A DNA stretch of 43,071 nt from Streptosporangiaceae bacterium (GCA_030038015.1 JASHPR010000409.1:1-43071); one strand, 5' to 3'; counted from the stretch's first letter, positions 9,533 through 18,181 are shown. A program made the numbers and translations. The notes: generated by a model not told the origin, from the letters alone.

Positions 9533-10039
9533 ATGGACGGCCGGCCCGTGGTGGGCGTGGTGATGGGCAGCGATTCCGACTGGCCCGTGATGGAGGCGGC
9601 GGTCACCGCGCTGCAGGAGTTCGGCGTGCCGTGGGAGGCGGATGTGGTGTCCGCGCACCGGATGCCGCGGGAGATGATCAGCTACGGGTCGGACGCGGCG
9701 GGCCGGGGGCTGCGGGTGATCATCGCGGGTGCCGGGGGCGCCGCCCACCTGCCCGGCATGCTCGCCGCCGTCACCCCGCTGCCCGTGATCGGGGTCCCGG
9801 TCCCGCTCGCGCACCTGGACGGGATGGACTCGCTGCTGTCGGTGGTGCAGATGCCGGCCGGGGTTCCGGTGGCCACGGTGGCCGTCGGCGGTGCCCGCAA
9901 CGCGGGCCTGCTCGCGGTGCGGATCCTGGCAGCCTCCGACGACGCGCTGCGGGCCCGGATGCTCGCGTTCCAGGAGCAGCTCCGCGCGACGGCCCTGGCC
10001 AAGGGCGCAGCCCTGCGCGCCAGGCTCGGCGAGCGGTAG
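9533..10039 (+). CDS. purE: N5-carboxyaminoimidazole ribonucleotide mutase
   Basis: Converts N5-CAIR to CAIR, immediately after PurK in purine synthesis; homo-octameric cytoplasmic enzyme. At 168 residues it has the full class I PurE pattern: GSDSDWPVM substrate loop, SAHRMP, the catalytic-histidine loop [19 protein letters not shown] and [15 protein letters not shown] strong GAGGAGGGG ribosome site overlaps the purK stop region. The spacing makes purK-purE a single operon. Convergent with the methyltransferase gene; the 52-base gap shows no obvious terminator. Confidence 0.96.
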   Translation: MDGRPVVGVVMGSDSDWPVMEAAVTALQEFGVPWEADVVSAHRMPREMISYGSDAAGRGLRVIIAGAGGAAHLPGMLAAVTPLPVIGVPVPLAHLDGMDSLLSVVQMPAGVPVATVAVGGARNAGLLAVRILAASDDALRARMLAFQEQLRATALAKGAALRARLGER

Positions 10040-10091
10040 TCGGCCGCAGAGCGCAACGATGCGGTTCTTGAACGTTACGGCGCGCCGCGGG

Positions 10092-11261
10092 TCAGGCGGG
10101 GCCGGGGAGGTCGGCGCAGATCAGGCCCCAGGGGCGGCCGCTGACCCTGGTGAGGATGACCGTGGCGCGGCCGGGGCCGCGCAGGCCGAGGCGGCGGTGG
10201 ATCTGCGGCACATCGCCGGCCAGGCCGCGGCGGCGGATGTCGGCGGCCCCGATGCCGAGATCGCGCAGCCTCCGGGCGAAGCGCCGCTCGTGCCACGGGG
10301 CCGACTCCAGCACCCGCAGCGTGCGGGCGAAGGGGGTGCGGTGCTCGGCGTCGGCGGACAGGAACGCGATGGCCGGGTCGATCTTCCACGCGCCCAGCGC
10401 CCTGGCGAGGTCCTCCACCAGCCCGGCCCTGGTCACCGCGGGGCTGGGGTCGAGCAGGAAGGCGCCCGGCGCGGCGACGGGCACGGCGGCGGCTGGCGCG
10501 CCGGCCGGGCCGGGACCCGCGGCGAGCGTGTCCCCTGACGGCAGCACCGTCGCCCGCCACCGGGCGGTGGCCAGCGCCGGGGACCACAGCACCGCCTCCT
10601 TCAGCTCCCTGCCGGCCGCGACGAACTCGGCTTCCCAGCCGGGCGGGACGAGCTCGCGCGGCAGCCCGGGCGCGGCCTTGATCCCCACGGCCGGGACCCG
10701 GCCGGCCAGCTCCAGGCACCAGCCGAGCGGCGGCTCGCTGCGCCCGGCCGCCAGGCGCTGGCCGCCCGCCCTGCGGGCCGGGTCGATGAACACCGCATCC
10801 ACGCCGGCCAGGGCGACGTCGCGCCCGTCCGCGCGCACGGCGGCCAGCTGGCCCGCCGCTCCATAGACCCCGGCGTTGTGCCGCGCGAACGCCAGGCTCA
10901 CCTGGTCGAGGTCCACCGCGAGCGCCCGGCGCCCGGCGCCGAGCGCGATCAGGTTCCCGCCGATGCCGCAGCACAGATCGGCCACCAGGGCGCCCGCCGG
11001 GTAGCGGGCGGCGGCGTGGGCCGACGTGACCTCGGACGACGCCTGCTCCAGCCCGGCACGGGTGAACAGCATCTGCTCCGCCCGGCTGAACTTGGCCCGT
11101 GCGGCGGTGCGCAGCGCCTGCTGGGTGAGCGCCGCGGCCACCAGGCCGGGCGGGTAGCGGCCGCGCAGCTCCTGGGCGAGCTGCAACGCGCGGTCCGGCC
11201 CGGCCTCCTCGCCGGACAGCCTGCCGAGCAACTCCCGCCCGTCGGGAGACAGCAGCGCCAT
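10092..11261 (-). CDS. THUMP-like class I SAM-dependent methyltransferase
   Basis: The predicted 389-residue protein has an N-terminal helical region and then a Rossmann methyltransferase core: motif I VADLCCGIGGNLIAL, the acidic ribose-binding strand LAVDLDQV, and FIDPARR where the DPP(Y/F)-type catalytic motif of related enzymes sits. The C-terminus resembles the actinobacterial THUMP-like domain (RRRGLAGDVPQI, ILTRVSGRPW), which suggests an RNA substrate. The ATG at 11261 is chosen because the family-like sequence starts right after it. The frame continues upstream over the divergent acyl-CoA dehydrogenase, which cannot also be coding. Substrate unknown. Confidence 0.82.
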   Translation of the reverse strand: MALLSPDGRELLGRLSGEEAGPDRALQLAQELRGRYPPGLVAAALTQQALRTAARAKFSRAEQMLFTRAGLEQASSEVTSAHAAARYPAGALVADLCCGIGGNLIALGAGRRALAVDLDQVSLAFARHNAGVYGAAGQLAAVRADGRDVALAGVDAVFIDPARRAGGQRLAAGRSEPPLGWCLELAGRVPAVGIKAAPGLPRELVPPGWEAEFVAAGRELKEAVLWSPALATARWRATVLPSGDTLAAGPGPAGAPAAAVPVAAPGAFLLDPSPAVTRAGLVEDLARALGAWKIDPAIAFLSADAEHRTPFARTLRVLESAPWHERRFARRLRDLGIGAADIRRRGLAGDVPQIHRRLGLRGPGRATVILTRVSGRPWGLICADLPGPA

Positions 11262-11340
11262 GGTCAACGTCTGCTCACCGCCCGCAGCCCGCGGCGACAC
11301 GTTCACGTTGACGGTAGTTGGACGGCCTACCATCAAGGTC

Positions 11341-12516
11341 ATGACCCTCGAATTTCCCGCCTTCGCCCTGTCGCCCGAGCACGACGCGCTGCGCGAGTCG
11401 GTTCGTGCCCTGGCCGACGAGAAGATCGCCCCGCACGCCGCCAAGGTGGACCAGGCCGCCGAGTTCCCCCAGGAGGCCCACGACGCCCTGGTCAAGGCCG
11501 ACCTGCACGCGATTCACATCCCCGAAGGCTATGGCGGCGCGGGCGGCGACGCGATCGCGACCGCGATCGTGATCGAGGAGGTGGCGCGGGCCTGCGCGTC
11601 CTCGTCGCTGATCCCGGCGGTCAACAAGCTGGGCACGGTGCCGCTGCTGCTCGCGGCCTCGGAGGAGGTCAAGCAGCGCTACCTGCCGCCGGTCGCCCGC
11701 GGCGAGGCGATGTTCTGCTATGCGCTGTCCGAGCCCGAGGCGGGCTCGGACGCGGCCTCGATGAAGACCCGCGCGGTCCGCGACGGCGACAGCTACGTGC
11801 TGAACGGCGTCAAGCGCTGGATCACCAACGCGGGGGTCTCCCGCTTCTACACGGTGATGGCGGTGACCGACCCCGCGGCCGGCTCCGCGGGGATCTCGGC
11901 GTTCGTCGTGGAGTCCGGCGACCAGGGGTTCTCGTTCGGGGCGCCCGAGCACAAGCTGGGCATCAAGGGCTCGCCCACCCGGGAGCTGTACTTCGACGAC
12001 TGCGTGATCCCGGCGGGCCGGATGATCGGCGAGGAGGGCAGCGGGTTCCGCACCGCGCTGGCGACCCTGGACCACACCAGGATCACGATCGCGGCGCAGG
12101 CGCTGGGCATCGCCCAGGGGGCGCTGGACTACGCCACCGGGTACGTGAAGGAGCGGCGGCAGTTCGGCAAGGCGATCGCCGAGTTCCAGGGCATCCAGTT
12201 CATGCTGGCCGACATGGCGATGAAGCTCGAGGCGGCCAGGCAGCTCACCTACGCGGCCGCGGCCAGGTCCGAGCGGGCGATGCAGGGCGAGCACGTGCCC
12301 GACCTGACGTTCATGTCCTCGGCCTGCAAGTGCTTCGCCTCCGACGTGGCGATGGAGGTGACCACGGACGCGGTCCAGCTGCTCGGCGGCTACGGGTACG
12401 TCAGCGACTACCCGGTGGAGCGGATGATGCGGGACGCGAAGATCACCCAGATCTACGAAGGGACCAACCAGATTCAGCGGGTTGTCATGGCCAGGCAGCT
12501 TCTTGGGCGATCTTGA
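11341..12516 (+). CDS. Acyl-CoA dehydrogenase
   Basis: FAD-dependent alpha,beta-dehydrogenation of acyl-CoA. The 391-residue protein follows the family pattern: N-terminal helices, the FCYALSEPEAGSDAAS flavin-binding loop, KRWITNAG, the C-terminal helical domain with RRQFGKAIAEFQGIQF, QLLGGYGYVSDYPVERMMRD, and the catalytic glutamate about residue 373 in YEGTNQIQR. It resembles the short/branched-chain class and is positionally like mycobacterial fadE25 next to purE (from memory). The ATG at 11341 is chosen because residues upstream in the open frame show no family similarity. It is the last intact core gene before the accessory region. Confidence 0.94.
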   Translation: MTLEFPAFALSPEHDALRESVRALADEKIAPHAAKVDQAAEFPQEAHDALVKADLHAIHIPEGYGGAGGDAIATAIVIEEVARACASSSLIPAVNKLGTVPLLLAASEEVKQRYLPPVARGEAMFCYALSEPEAGSDAASMKTRAVRDGDSYVLNGVKRWITNAGVSRFYTVMAVTDPAAGSAGISAFVVESGDQGFSFGAPEHKLGIKGSPTRELYFDDCVIPAGRMIGEEGSGFRTALATLDHTRITIAAQALGIAQGALDYATGYVKERRQFGKAIAEFQGIQFMLADMAMKLEAARQLTYAAAARSERAMQGEHVPDLTFMSSACKCFASDVAMEVTTDAVQLLGGYGYVSDYPVERMMRDAKITQIYEGTNQIQRVVMARQLLGRS

Positions 12517-12610
12517 AAAACATCATGCTCGGTCACTGCTCGGTGATCATGGTGGCGCCAGCGGCAAGCGAGATCCAGTACGGGTTGCAGCAGGGATCGG
12601 GCGAGGTTCG

Positions 12611-12769
12611 GGCGCCCTGCGGGCCCTCGGTCATGCCCACGACGGCGTCAGCATCACTGCCCTGGCGGAGTACCTCGGCCATTGGGACCCGACGGTCACG
12701 CTGCGGGCCCATGGCCACTTGCGGAAGGGCACAGACGACCAGGCCCGTTCGGTCATCGACGCCCGGATG
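12611..12769 (+). pseudogene. Decayed tyrosine-recombinase (integrase) C-terminus
   Basis: About 53 codons match the extreme C-terminus of phage-type tyrosine recombinases: GVSITALAEYLGHWDPTVTL, then RAHGHL and a DDQARSVIDARM tail, where the family has a 'LGHxxxxxTLxxYxHL' pattern. The codon at 12710-12712, where the nucleophilic tyrosine belongs, is CAT (His), one base from TAT. No N-terminal recombinase domains are found upstream, since the core dehydrogenase ends at 12516. It is therefore a non-functional remnant at the border between core and accessory DNA. Confidence 0.7.
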
Positions 12770-13039
12770 AACCGGCGCCGCAACGTGGCTGGCGCCCGGC
12801 TGCGCCTGGTTCGGCCCGACGGACCAATAGTGCCGCAGCTGGTGCGGGCCTTCCTTGCGGGTCGTGGTGAAGTGGCGCCGGCTTTACGGCCCTGGCGGAC
12901 CTGCACAGGGGGGAGGGGATGATCCCGGCAGCTGCAAGAGCCGGCTTCCAGGTCTGCTCGGAGCACAGCCGGTAGCGCACGAACGAATCGTTGGTGGGCG
13001 AGCGGAAGGAGGACCTTGATTCCGCCGCAACGGGACCGC

Positions 13040-13220
13040 AACCGCGGCCCGCGCATGGACTGCTGGGCGACCGGCGGCTGGTCCGCCTGCTGGGGTGACC
13101 GTGCTGGCCAACCTGGTGCTGTTCCAGGCGCAGACCACGCTGCCGCTGTGGGCGCACCGGCAAGGTGTGCCCACCGCGGGCTACGGGCTGCTGCTCGCCC
13201 TCAACTCCGGAGGACAATGA
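13040..13220 (+). pseudogene. MFS transporter fragment with a frameshift
   Basis: Two adjoining frames read as one piece of a drug-export MFS protein. First HGLLGDRRLVRLLG (to base 13095), then, after a one-base shift in the G run at 13092-13095, VTVLANLVLFQAQTTLPLW and AGYGLLLALNSG. This is the inter-domain loop and helix 7 of DHA-type transporters. It stops at TGA 13218-13220, overlapping the start of the cupin gene. Both flanks of the transporter are missing. Family identification rests on pattern only. Confidence 0.55.
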
Positions 13221-13717
13221 TGCCCATGCCCAGCGCTTCCCTGCATCCCTGCATCCGCCAGGCCGATGAGCACCAGCGGCTGGCCTACACCGGCGGCGCC
13301 GAGCTCGCGGTGATCCTCGACGCCGCGATCACCGGCGGGCAGCTCACCGTCATCGACAACCACGCCCCGCGCGGCCACGCCTCCCCGGTGCACGTCCACA
13401 GCCGCGACGACGAGGCGTTCTTGCTGATCGACGGGCAGATGACCGTCTGGGTCGGCGAGGAACGCCACCGGCTGCGGCCCGGCGGGATCGTGTTCTTGCC
13501 CCGCAACATCCCGCACGCGGTTCGCTGCGATATCGCCTCCCGCACGCTGGTGCTGTCCACCCCGGCCGGCTTCCAGGAAGCCGTGTTCCGCTCGGCGGGC
13601 TGGGACCTGAGCCAGCCGCTGCCCGCCGGCTGGCAGCCTGCCCCCGAAGCGATCCGCCGGGCCGCCGAACAGGCCGGGGTCACCCTGATCGGGCCACCCC
13701 ACGGGCTCGACGACTGA
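13220..13717 (+). CDS. Cupin-domain protein
   Basis: The 165-residue small cupin (quercetin-2,3-dioxygenase-like) has the metal-ligand set of cupin motif 1, H58, H60 and E65 in HVHSRDDEAF, and motif 2 H99 in RNIPHAV. A dioxygenase or metal-dependent role is possible, but the substrate is unknown. GGAGGA (13209-13214) precedes paired ATGs at 13217 and 13220; the second has the better spacing. The upstream MFS relic ends exactly here, so the ribosome site may have been inherited from a former operon. A long hairpin follows the stop. A second, broken cupin lies at about 38.7-38.9 kb. Confidence 0.85.
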   Translation: MPMPSASLHPCIRQADEHQRLAYTGGAELAVILDAAITGGQLTVIDNHAPRGHASPVHVHSRDDEAFLLIDGQMTVWVGEERHRLRPGGIVFLPRNIPHAVRCDIASRTLVLSTPAGFQEAVFRSAGWDLSQPLPAGWQPAPEAIRRAAEQAGVTLIGPPHGLDD

Positions 13718-13757
13718 CACATTGGACGACACATGGACACAGTCAGCTCGGGGCGGC

Positions 13758-13792
13758 CCATGAAAGGGCGGTCATGTCAGGTCCTTTCATGG
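13758..13792 (+). terminator. Perfect 10-bp inverted repeat after the cupin gene
   Basis: Arms CCATGAAAGG (13758-13767) and CCTTTCATGG (13783-13792) are perfectly complementary around a 15-base loop, starting 40 bases after the cupin stop. There is no T-run, but T-less hairpins are common actinobacterial terminators. It could equally be a protein-binding site. Confidence 0.5.
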
Positions 13793-14195
13793 CGGCCCGC
13801 CTGACGGCGGGGCACAACGCCGCGGCGCAAGACGTGCTGGCTGTCAGCTTTACGAGACCGCCGGCTGAGCGCTCAGCGGCGGCGCGCCGTTTGACTCGGC
13901 CGCCGGTGCCGCGACGTGCTCATCCGGCATGACAGGACGTCCGCTACCCGCTGATCTCGTACATAGACATAGATATGCAGCGCTCGCAGGCTGTGAGGGC
14001 AGAGTCTAGAGGGTGGGTGCGAAGGCGTGCCGGGCAAGGACCTGGACGCCGCCCAGGCGAAGTGTGGCAGGCTCAGGTCCGTCGGCATCCGGCGCACTCA
14101 CCGATCCGCGCCAGCCGCGGGCCGTGTCAGCCGGATGGCGTGTTAGTGGGATGCAGACCAGTTGACCACCGCTGCGCCCAGGCCAGCAAACCAGC
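13793..14195. other. Intergenic stretch, no supported gene
   Basis: Open frames here look like shadows without family features. A perfect 14-base palindrome (GCTGAGCGCTCAGC, starting near 13864) and a relatively AT-rich patch with a CATAGA duplication near 13965-13975 are visible. The latter may contain the dodecin promoter. Confidence 0.5.
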
Positions 14196-14208
14196 AAAGG
14201 AGAGGGTC

Positions 14209-14418
14209 ATGAGCGTCTATCGGGTGACCGAGATCATCGGGACAAGCAGCACCTCATGGGAGGACGCGGCCGCGGAGGCGATCAGGACGGCAGCGGGGAC
14301 ACTGCGCGATCTTCGAGTGGCTGAGGTCGTAAAGCAGGACATTCACCTGGATGACGGGGGGGCGATCACCTACCGCACCAAGCTTCAGCTCTCGTTCAAG
14401 TACGAAAGCGAGCACTGA
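14209..14418 (+). CDS. Dodecin family flavin-binding protein
   Basis: The 69-residue protein has the complete dodecin pattern: SVYRVTEIIGTSSTSWEDAA, then AIRTAAGTLRDLR, a central VVKQDIHLDDGG turn and the closing strand YRTKLQLSFKYE. Dodecins form hollow dodecamers that store flavins and quench their photochemistry; length is normal. AAAGGAGAGG at 14196-14205 is a strong ribosome site for the ATG at 14209. It stands alone, with no flavin gene nearby in this window. Confidence 0.93.
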   Translation: MSVYRVTEIIGTSSTSWEDAAAEAIRTAAGTLRDLRVAEVVKQDIHLDDGGAITYRTKLQLSFKYESEH

Positions 14419-14558
14419 CCTCGGGTCTGCTTGCGTGACTGGCGGGTTCGGCGCGCCGGTTTCGCAAACCATCCCTGCTCTGCAGTGCCACGGCGCCCGT
14501 TACCACGCGCCGTATTGCCTGGCACACTGCCCGGTGGACGGCAAATGAGTGTGCTTGG

Positions 14559-14909
14559 TCAGTGCTGGAGCGGTGATGGATGCCGGGGCTGGTAGATGGG
14601 GAATTCTCCGCCGTCTGGCAGGCGGATGGCCGCCAACAGACCCCAGCCCAGATCGGAGACGTCGCGCGCTACTTCGACGCCTTTGGCCCGCAACTCGGCG
14701 AGGGTGGCCTGGATGTCGTCACACATCAGGTAAAGCTCATGACGCCTGTCACCGTCACCTGGATGAACAGCCATCTCGGCAGGCGGCAGCGCGAATATGA
14801 GCCAGCCCCCGCCCGCGTCGACGGCCGGCATGTTCAGCACGTCAGCGAAGAACGACCGCACCTTGACGGCGTCCGGGGAGAAGACGATCGCGTGCATGCC
14901 AGTGATCAC
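14559..14909 (-). CDS. VOC (glyoxalase/bleomycin-resistance) superfamily protein
   Basis: The 116-residue single-domain protein has paired beta-alpha-beta-beta-beta modules. The N-module contains MHAIVFSPDAVKVRSFF and WLIFALPPAEMAVH. The C-module contains HELYLMCDDIQATLAELRAKG and ends with IRLPDGGEFPIYQP. Candidate metal ligands are H6, the His/Glu of HELYL and a C-terminal Glu (GEF). Function within the superfamily (isomerase, dioxygenase, resistance protein) cannot be told. The ATG at 14909 lies at the start of the first strand. It is convergent with dodecin. Confidence 0.85.
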   Translation of the reverse strand: MITGMHAIVFSPDAVKVRSFFADVLNMPAVDAGGGWLIFALPPAEMAVHPGDGDRRHELYLMCDDIQATLAELRAKGVEVARDVSDLGWGLLAAIRLPDGGEFPIYQPRHPSPLQH

Positions 14910-15239
14910 GCTTCGAGCCTAGCTGTCGTCGCGCCCCAGGCGATCAGGCAGGAGCCAGTTGCCCGCGAGGGTTCGAGAAGCGGCAGAAAGGAACCCACAC
15001 ACCGACCGTCAGCCTTAATCCGCTTCGCGGCATGACCGAGCGTTCTCGGCACAGTGGTGGACCGTATAAATATGCGGATCGCACGCCATCTTGCCGTCGA
15101 CACCCATGACGGCGGGAACGCTGACGACGTGATAAGCGTGCTAAATAAGCGCGCGCCGACCCGCCGTTCTGTACTGGAAGAATCGCTTCGGTCCGGTTCG
15201 CTGGGGGTGCGCGGGTTGGGCTGATATGGTGCGCGCCGG
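14910..15239. other. Intergenic stretch with two repeat-family copies
   Basis: No gene is supported. It holds the 11-mer CCGCCGTTCTG (15161-15171), preceded by GCGCGCCGAC, and a diverged copy with GATATGG (15223-15229) next to the hydrolase break. Confidence 0.45.
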
Positions 15240-15647
15240 CAGATTCCTCATTTCCTTGTGAAGCTGATCGATGCTGGCGAGCAGGACAAGTTCGACCGGG
15301 ACATGGAACAGGCGCTGAGATTCTTCCCGGCAACACGGTCGATGATGGCGTTCCGGATGCGCCCGTACGGGGCGACGTCACCGTATGAGTTCTTCACCAA
15401 GGCACGCGCGTACGCGCTGACGGACGAGATGATCGGGCAGATCACCTGCCCGGTGCTGGTCACCAATACCGACCACGAGCAGTTCTGGCGAGGACAGTCC
15501 TGGGAACTGTACGACAAGCTCCCAGCCGGGAAAACGCTGATCCGCTTCACCGGGGAAGAGGGCGCGGACTCGCACTGCGAGCCAGCCGCCAACGGCATCC
15601 GCGGCGAGCGCATCTTCGACTGGCTTGACCAGCACATCCCCGCCTGA
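15240..15647 (+). pseudogene. Alpha/beta hydrolase, C-terminal fragment
   Basis: The frame reads as the second half of an alpha/beta hydrolase (dipeptidyl-peptidase/FrsA-like): a helical lid part (FDRDMEQALRFFP), then ITCPVLVTNTDHEQFW with the acid-bearing strand and loop, and GADSHCEPAANGIRGERIFDW with the catalytic-histidine region (SHCEP). The nucleophile elbow and the first half are absent, and a stop codon (15222-15224) lies upstream in frame. A GTG at 15258 could start translation, but such a protein would lack the catalytic serine. It is called a truncated remnant, cut next to a diverged copy of the dispersed repeat. Confidence 0.7.
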
Positions 15648-15952
15648 CCACACGACTCGCATCAGCCCCTGGCCTCCGGGAAACCGCGCCAGAACAAATG
15701 ATCTGCGTGCCGCCGCTCGCCAGACTGGGAACGGCTTGAAGGCGTCCAGAGTCGGTCAGGATGCTCGCGCTCCGGAACATCAACCGCGCTGCGTGACGAT
15801 CGCTGGCTGCGGCCATGCGCGATATCCGCCGTTATGCGTGCACGCCGACCGAAATTCGAGCGAAACGATGGCCGTGCAGAACTGGACACTCTGTGCGCCA
15901 ATCAGGCTGTGCTGATGTGGTTGGGTATCTGCTGTGGCCGAGCTGGGATGTT
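15648..15952. other. Intergenic stretch, nothing recognised
   Basis: Lies between the hydrolase remnant and the convergent defence-like gene. Neither strand shows a convincing reading frame or terminator. Confidence 0.4.
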
Positions 15953-17434
15953 TCAGTCAGCGCATTCTTGCAAGATCCGGTTCACCCAGATTCTCGGGGG
16001 AAGGTCATCGATACCCAGTAGGTCAGGCCTGGCAGAGATCTGGCGGTGCAATGCGTCATCGGCCTGCAGCTTGAAGTCAAGTAGCTTGCGGGCGTAGGCC
16101 TTGTCAGTGCGGCTCCAGGAATAGTTATTGGCGACGGATTTAAAGTCGGAACTGCCAAGCATCGGCGGAACGTGATCAAGAATAGAGCGCAGCAGCGCAT
16201 GGGCAGCGTAGGCGTTTCCCCGGCCGTAGTTGTCGTTCAATTCTTCCACAAGGCGAGATAGCTTCGCGGCGTCGAACCCCAGGGCGGCCGCCCGCCTCGC
16301 CAGGGCGACGGCGACCGCGGGATCGATGTATGTGCTGGCGGGTACTGCGGCAGGTTGTGCGTCATGGTGGTTTTGGCCGGTACTGCCGCGCGCAAACATC
16401 ACCTGCTCGGCGGCCTGATTCACCGAGTCGACGCGCCATCCGGCGTCCCGCCAGGCATGGGCTTGGACGTTAGAGCTATTAGCCCACCACGGGCGATGAC
16501 GGCGCGCCGAGTCCGGCAGGGGGCCGACGAGCTGCTCGATCTCCGCGAATGTCATCGTGACCGGACTGCTGTCGCTACGAGCCAGATGATCGCGCAGCGC
16601 GGCGTATCTCCCGCCGGTCCTTGTCCGGGCGCCTGCGCTCACGACTGTATTGCGGGCATCAGCTGGCGAGGATGTGCCAGGCCGGGTTGCGTGCTCGGAT
16701 GGGAAACCCGGCCCGACCTCGGCTGAGCTGTCTCCGGTGACCAGGTTGCCGTCCTTCAGATACCAGCCCTGGCGTGCAAGTTGATCGAGAAGCGATGCTC
16801 GCGTGTCATCATCTGGCCCGGTGTTAAGCCTGTTGTCTAGCCAGCGGCCGATGAAGCCCCGCAGGGCTCTGCGGTTGGAACTACCCTGCGTCAGGGCAAC
16901 GAGTACACCGAGCACTCCAGTAAGCCCGGGGTCCGCCGACGGGCCGGCCTGGCCTAGGGGGATGCCGCTTTCTTCGAGGAAGACGGGGACTTGATCAGCT
17001 GAGTATTCCGTCTCGATCACGTCGGCGATTCGTTTCAGGACCAGCCGGCTGATCAGCCGGCCATCGTCGTTTTGCGAGTCGGGCAGCGGCTGCACGACGA
17101 GCCGCCCGCGCGCTCGATCCTGGCCGGCGATCGTGAGCGCGAACATGCGGAGGTTCTGCAGATAGAAGTCGGGGTTCTGATCGGGGTTCACCGGCAGGCC
17201 GACCGTTTCGAAGGTCACCAGCCCGGCATCTCGCGCCATGTTCAGCTCGTGCGCGAATCCCCGGATGAGGCCGTCGTCGGTGACACGCGGCGGCCCGGCC
17301 AGCTGATCCATCAGATCACGGCCATGCACACTCCAGACCGGCCCGCCCCCGTGCTGCTCCTGGAACTTGTCGATCAACCGCAAGATCTCCAGGTCATCCC
17401 AGCGGGTGCCCACAGCGGCCTCCTCGACGCGCAT
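15953..17434 (-). CDS. Multidomain abortive-infection-like protein (DUF7662-like centre)
   Basis: The 493-residue protein has at least four parts. Residues 10-115 look like a winged-helix/alpha-beta region. Residues 120-235 are a helical block (RIADVIETEY, VPVFLEESGIP, LLDQLARQGWYL) of the type seen in Abi and effector-associated regions. Residues 240-275 are a low-complexity linker. About 276-349 is a DUF7662-like domain with the PLPDSARRHRPWWANSS core and AWRDAGWRVDSV. About 391-493 is a helical tail (LVEELNDNYGRGNAYAAHAL, ILDHVPPMLG, ADDALHRQI) found in uncharacterised defence-like proteins. Domain names are from memory. The upstream HTH gene and nearby nucleases support a phage-defence role by inference. 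The ATG at 17434 is preferred; a GTG at 17491 is possible. Confidence 0.65.
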   Translation of the reverse strand: MRVEEAAVGTRWDDLEILRLIDKFQEQHGGGPVWSVHGRDLMDQLAGPPRVTDDGLIRGFAHELNMARDAGLVTFETVGLPVNPDQNPDFYLQNLRMFALTIAGQDRARGRLVVQPLPDSQNDDGRLISRLVLKRIADVIETEYSADQVPVFLEESGIPLGQAGPSADPGLTGVLGVLVALTQGSSNRRALRGFIGRWLDNRLNTGPDDDTRASLLDQLARQGWYLKDGNLVTGDSSAEVGPGFPSEHATRPGTSSPADARNTVVSAGARTRTGGRYAALRDHLARSDSSPVTMTFAEIEQLVGPLPDSARRHRPWWANSSNVQAHAWRDAGWRVDSVNQAAEQVMFARGSTGQNHHDAQPAAVPASTYIDPAVAVALARRAAALGFDAAKLSRLVEELNDNYGRGNAYAAHALLRSILDHVPPMLGSSDFKSVANNYSWSRTDKAYARKLLDFKLQADDALHRQISARPDLLGIDDLPPRIWVNRILQECAD

Positions 17435-17557
17435 TCCCGCGATCCCGCGCCAGTGTCGCGCATCTCGTGATGCCGGCGGCCCATGGTCCACCCTGGGGGC
17501 CAGGCCTGGGTCTGCTGATCACAGCCGTCGGCCTGCCAGGGACGCAGCGAGGGCGCT

Positions 17558-18181
17558 TCATTGCCCGGCCGGGTCGCTGCGGGCGGGCTCGCGCCGGCGG
17601 CGGCGCTGATCGCGGGCAGCTTCCCAGCGCTGCCGCTCTGACGAGCCAAGGTAAGGCGGCCCGAACAGGGCGTCCTGGACCGGGTAGCTCATCCGCAAGT
17701 TCAGGGGGCCGCTGTCGTCGCGGCGGATCTGCACCGTGTAGTAGCTGACCTTACCCTCTTCGGCGACCTCGCCGTAGCGGACGGTGAGGACCTGCCCGGC
17801 CAGGGGGAGGTTCTCGTCGGCGGGAGTGAACGCGATGAAGGACGGCGCTTCGCGGTAGCGGCCTGGCGGCAGAAGGTCGGGCTCGCCGTGCCACTGGCCG
17901 TTTTCGTCGCGGATGGCATAGGCGGCCAGGACTGGCTGGCCGGGCTCCCGCGCGATCTGCTGGACGCGCGCCTTGCTCAGCCCGAGCATCTGTGCGATCT
18001 TGCCGTAACCCGTGGCCGGGTTTCTGATGCTGTTCACTGTGTCTCTTCTGATCTTGGCGACGTCGGCCCTGGCCGAGGCCAGGGCGCTGTCGAGCCGGTT
18101 CGCTTCGTCCAATCGCTCGCGCGGGCCGGGGATCGCCCGGACCTCGGCAACGGCCTGCGCGAGCAACTCTCGGTCAATCAT
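17558..18181 (-). CDS. HTH DNA-binding protein, probable autoregulator of the defence-like operon
   Basis: The 207-residue protein has an N-terminal helical region (about 1-45), then a sigma-4/Xre-like helix-turn-helix (TGYGKIAQMLGLSKARVQQI, about 57-76), then a beta-rich domain of unknown type (APSFIAFTPADE, LTVRYGEVAEEGKVSYYTVQ) and a very basic C-terminus (RDQRRRRREPAR). It is the first gene of a minus-strand pair; the abortive-infection-like gene follows after 123 bases. The ATG is seven bases from a good -10, so the message should be leaderless, and a perfect palindrome overlaps that -10, pointing to self-repression. The beta domain could sense a ligand; that is inference. Confidence 0.75.
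   Translation of the reverse strand: MIDRELLAQAVAEVRAIPGPRERLDEANRLDSALASARADVAKIRRDTVNSIRNPATGYGKIAQMLGLSKARVQQIAREPGQPVLAAYAIRDENGQWHGEPDLLPPGRYREAPSFIAFTPADENLPLAGQVLTVRYGEVAEEGKVSYYTVQIRRDDSGPLNLRMSYPVQDALFGPPYLGSSERQRWEAARDQRRRRREPARSDPAGQ

Noticed and set aside
8125-9606. Minus-strand frame of 493 codons over purK
   Set aside because: Shadow of a clearly conserved enzyme gene.
11308-11333. TTGACG/TACCAT as the dehydrogenase promoter
   Set aside because: The 14-base spacing is too short for a standard sigma-70-type promoter.
10878-12770. Plus-strand frame of 630 codons over the methyltransferase start and dehydrogenase
   Set aside because: Overlaps two supported genes in other frames and lacks any motif.
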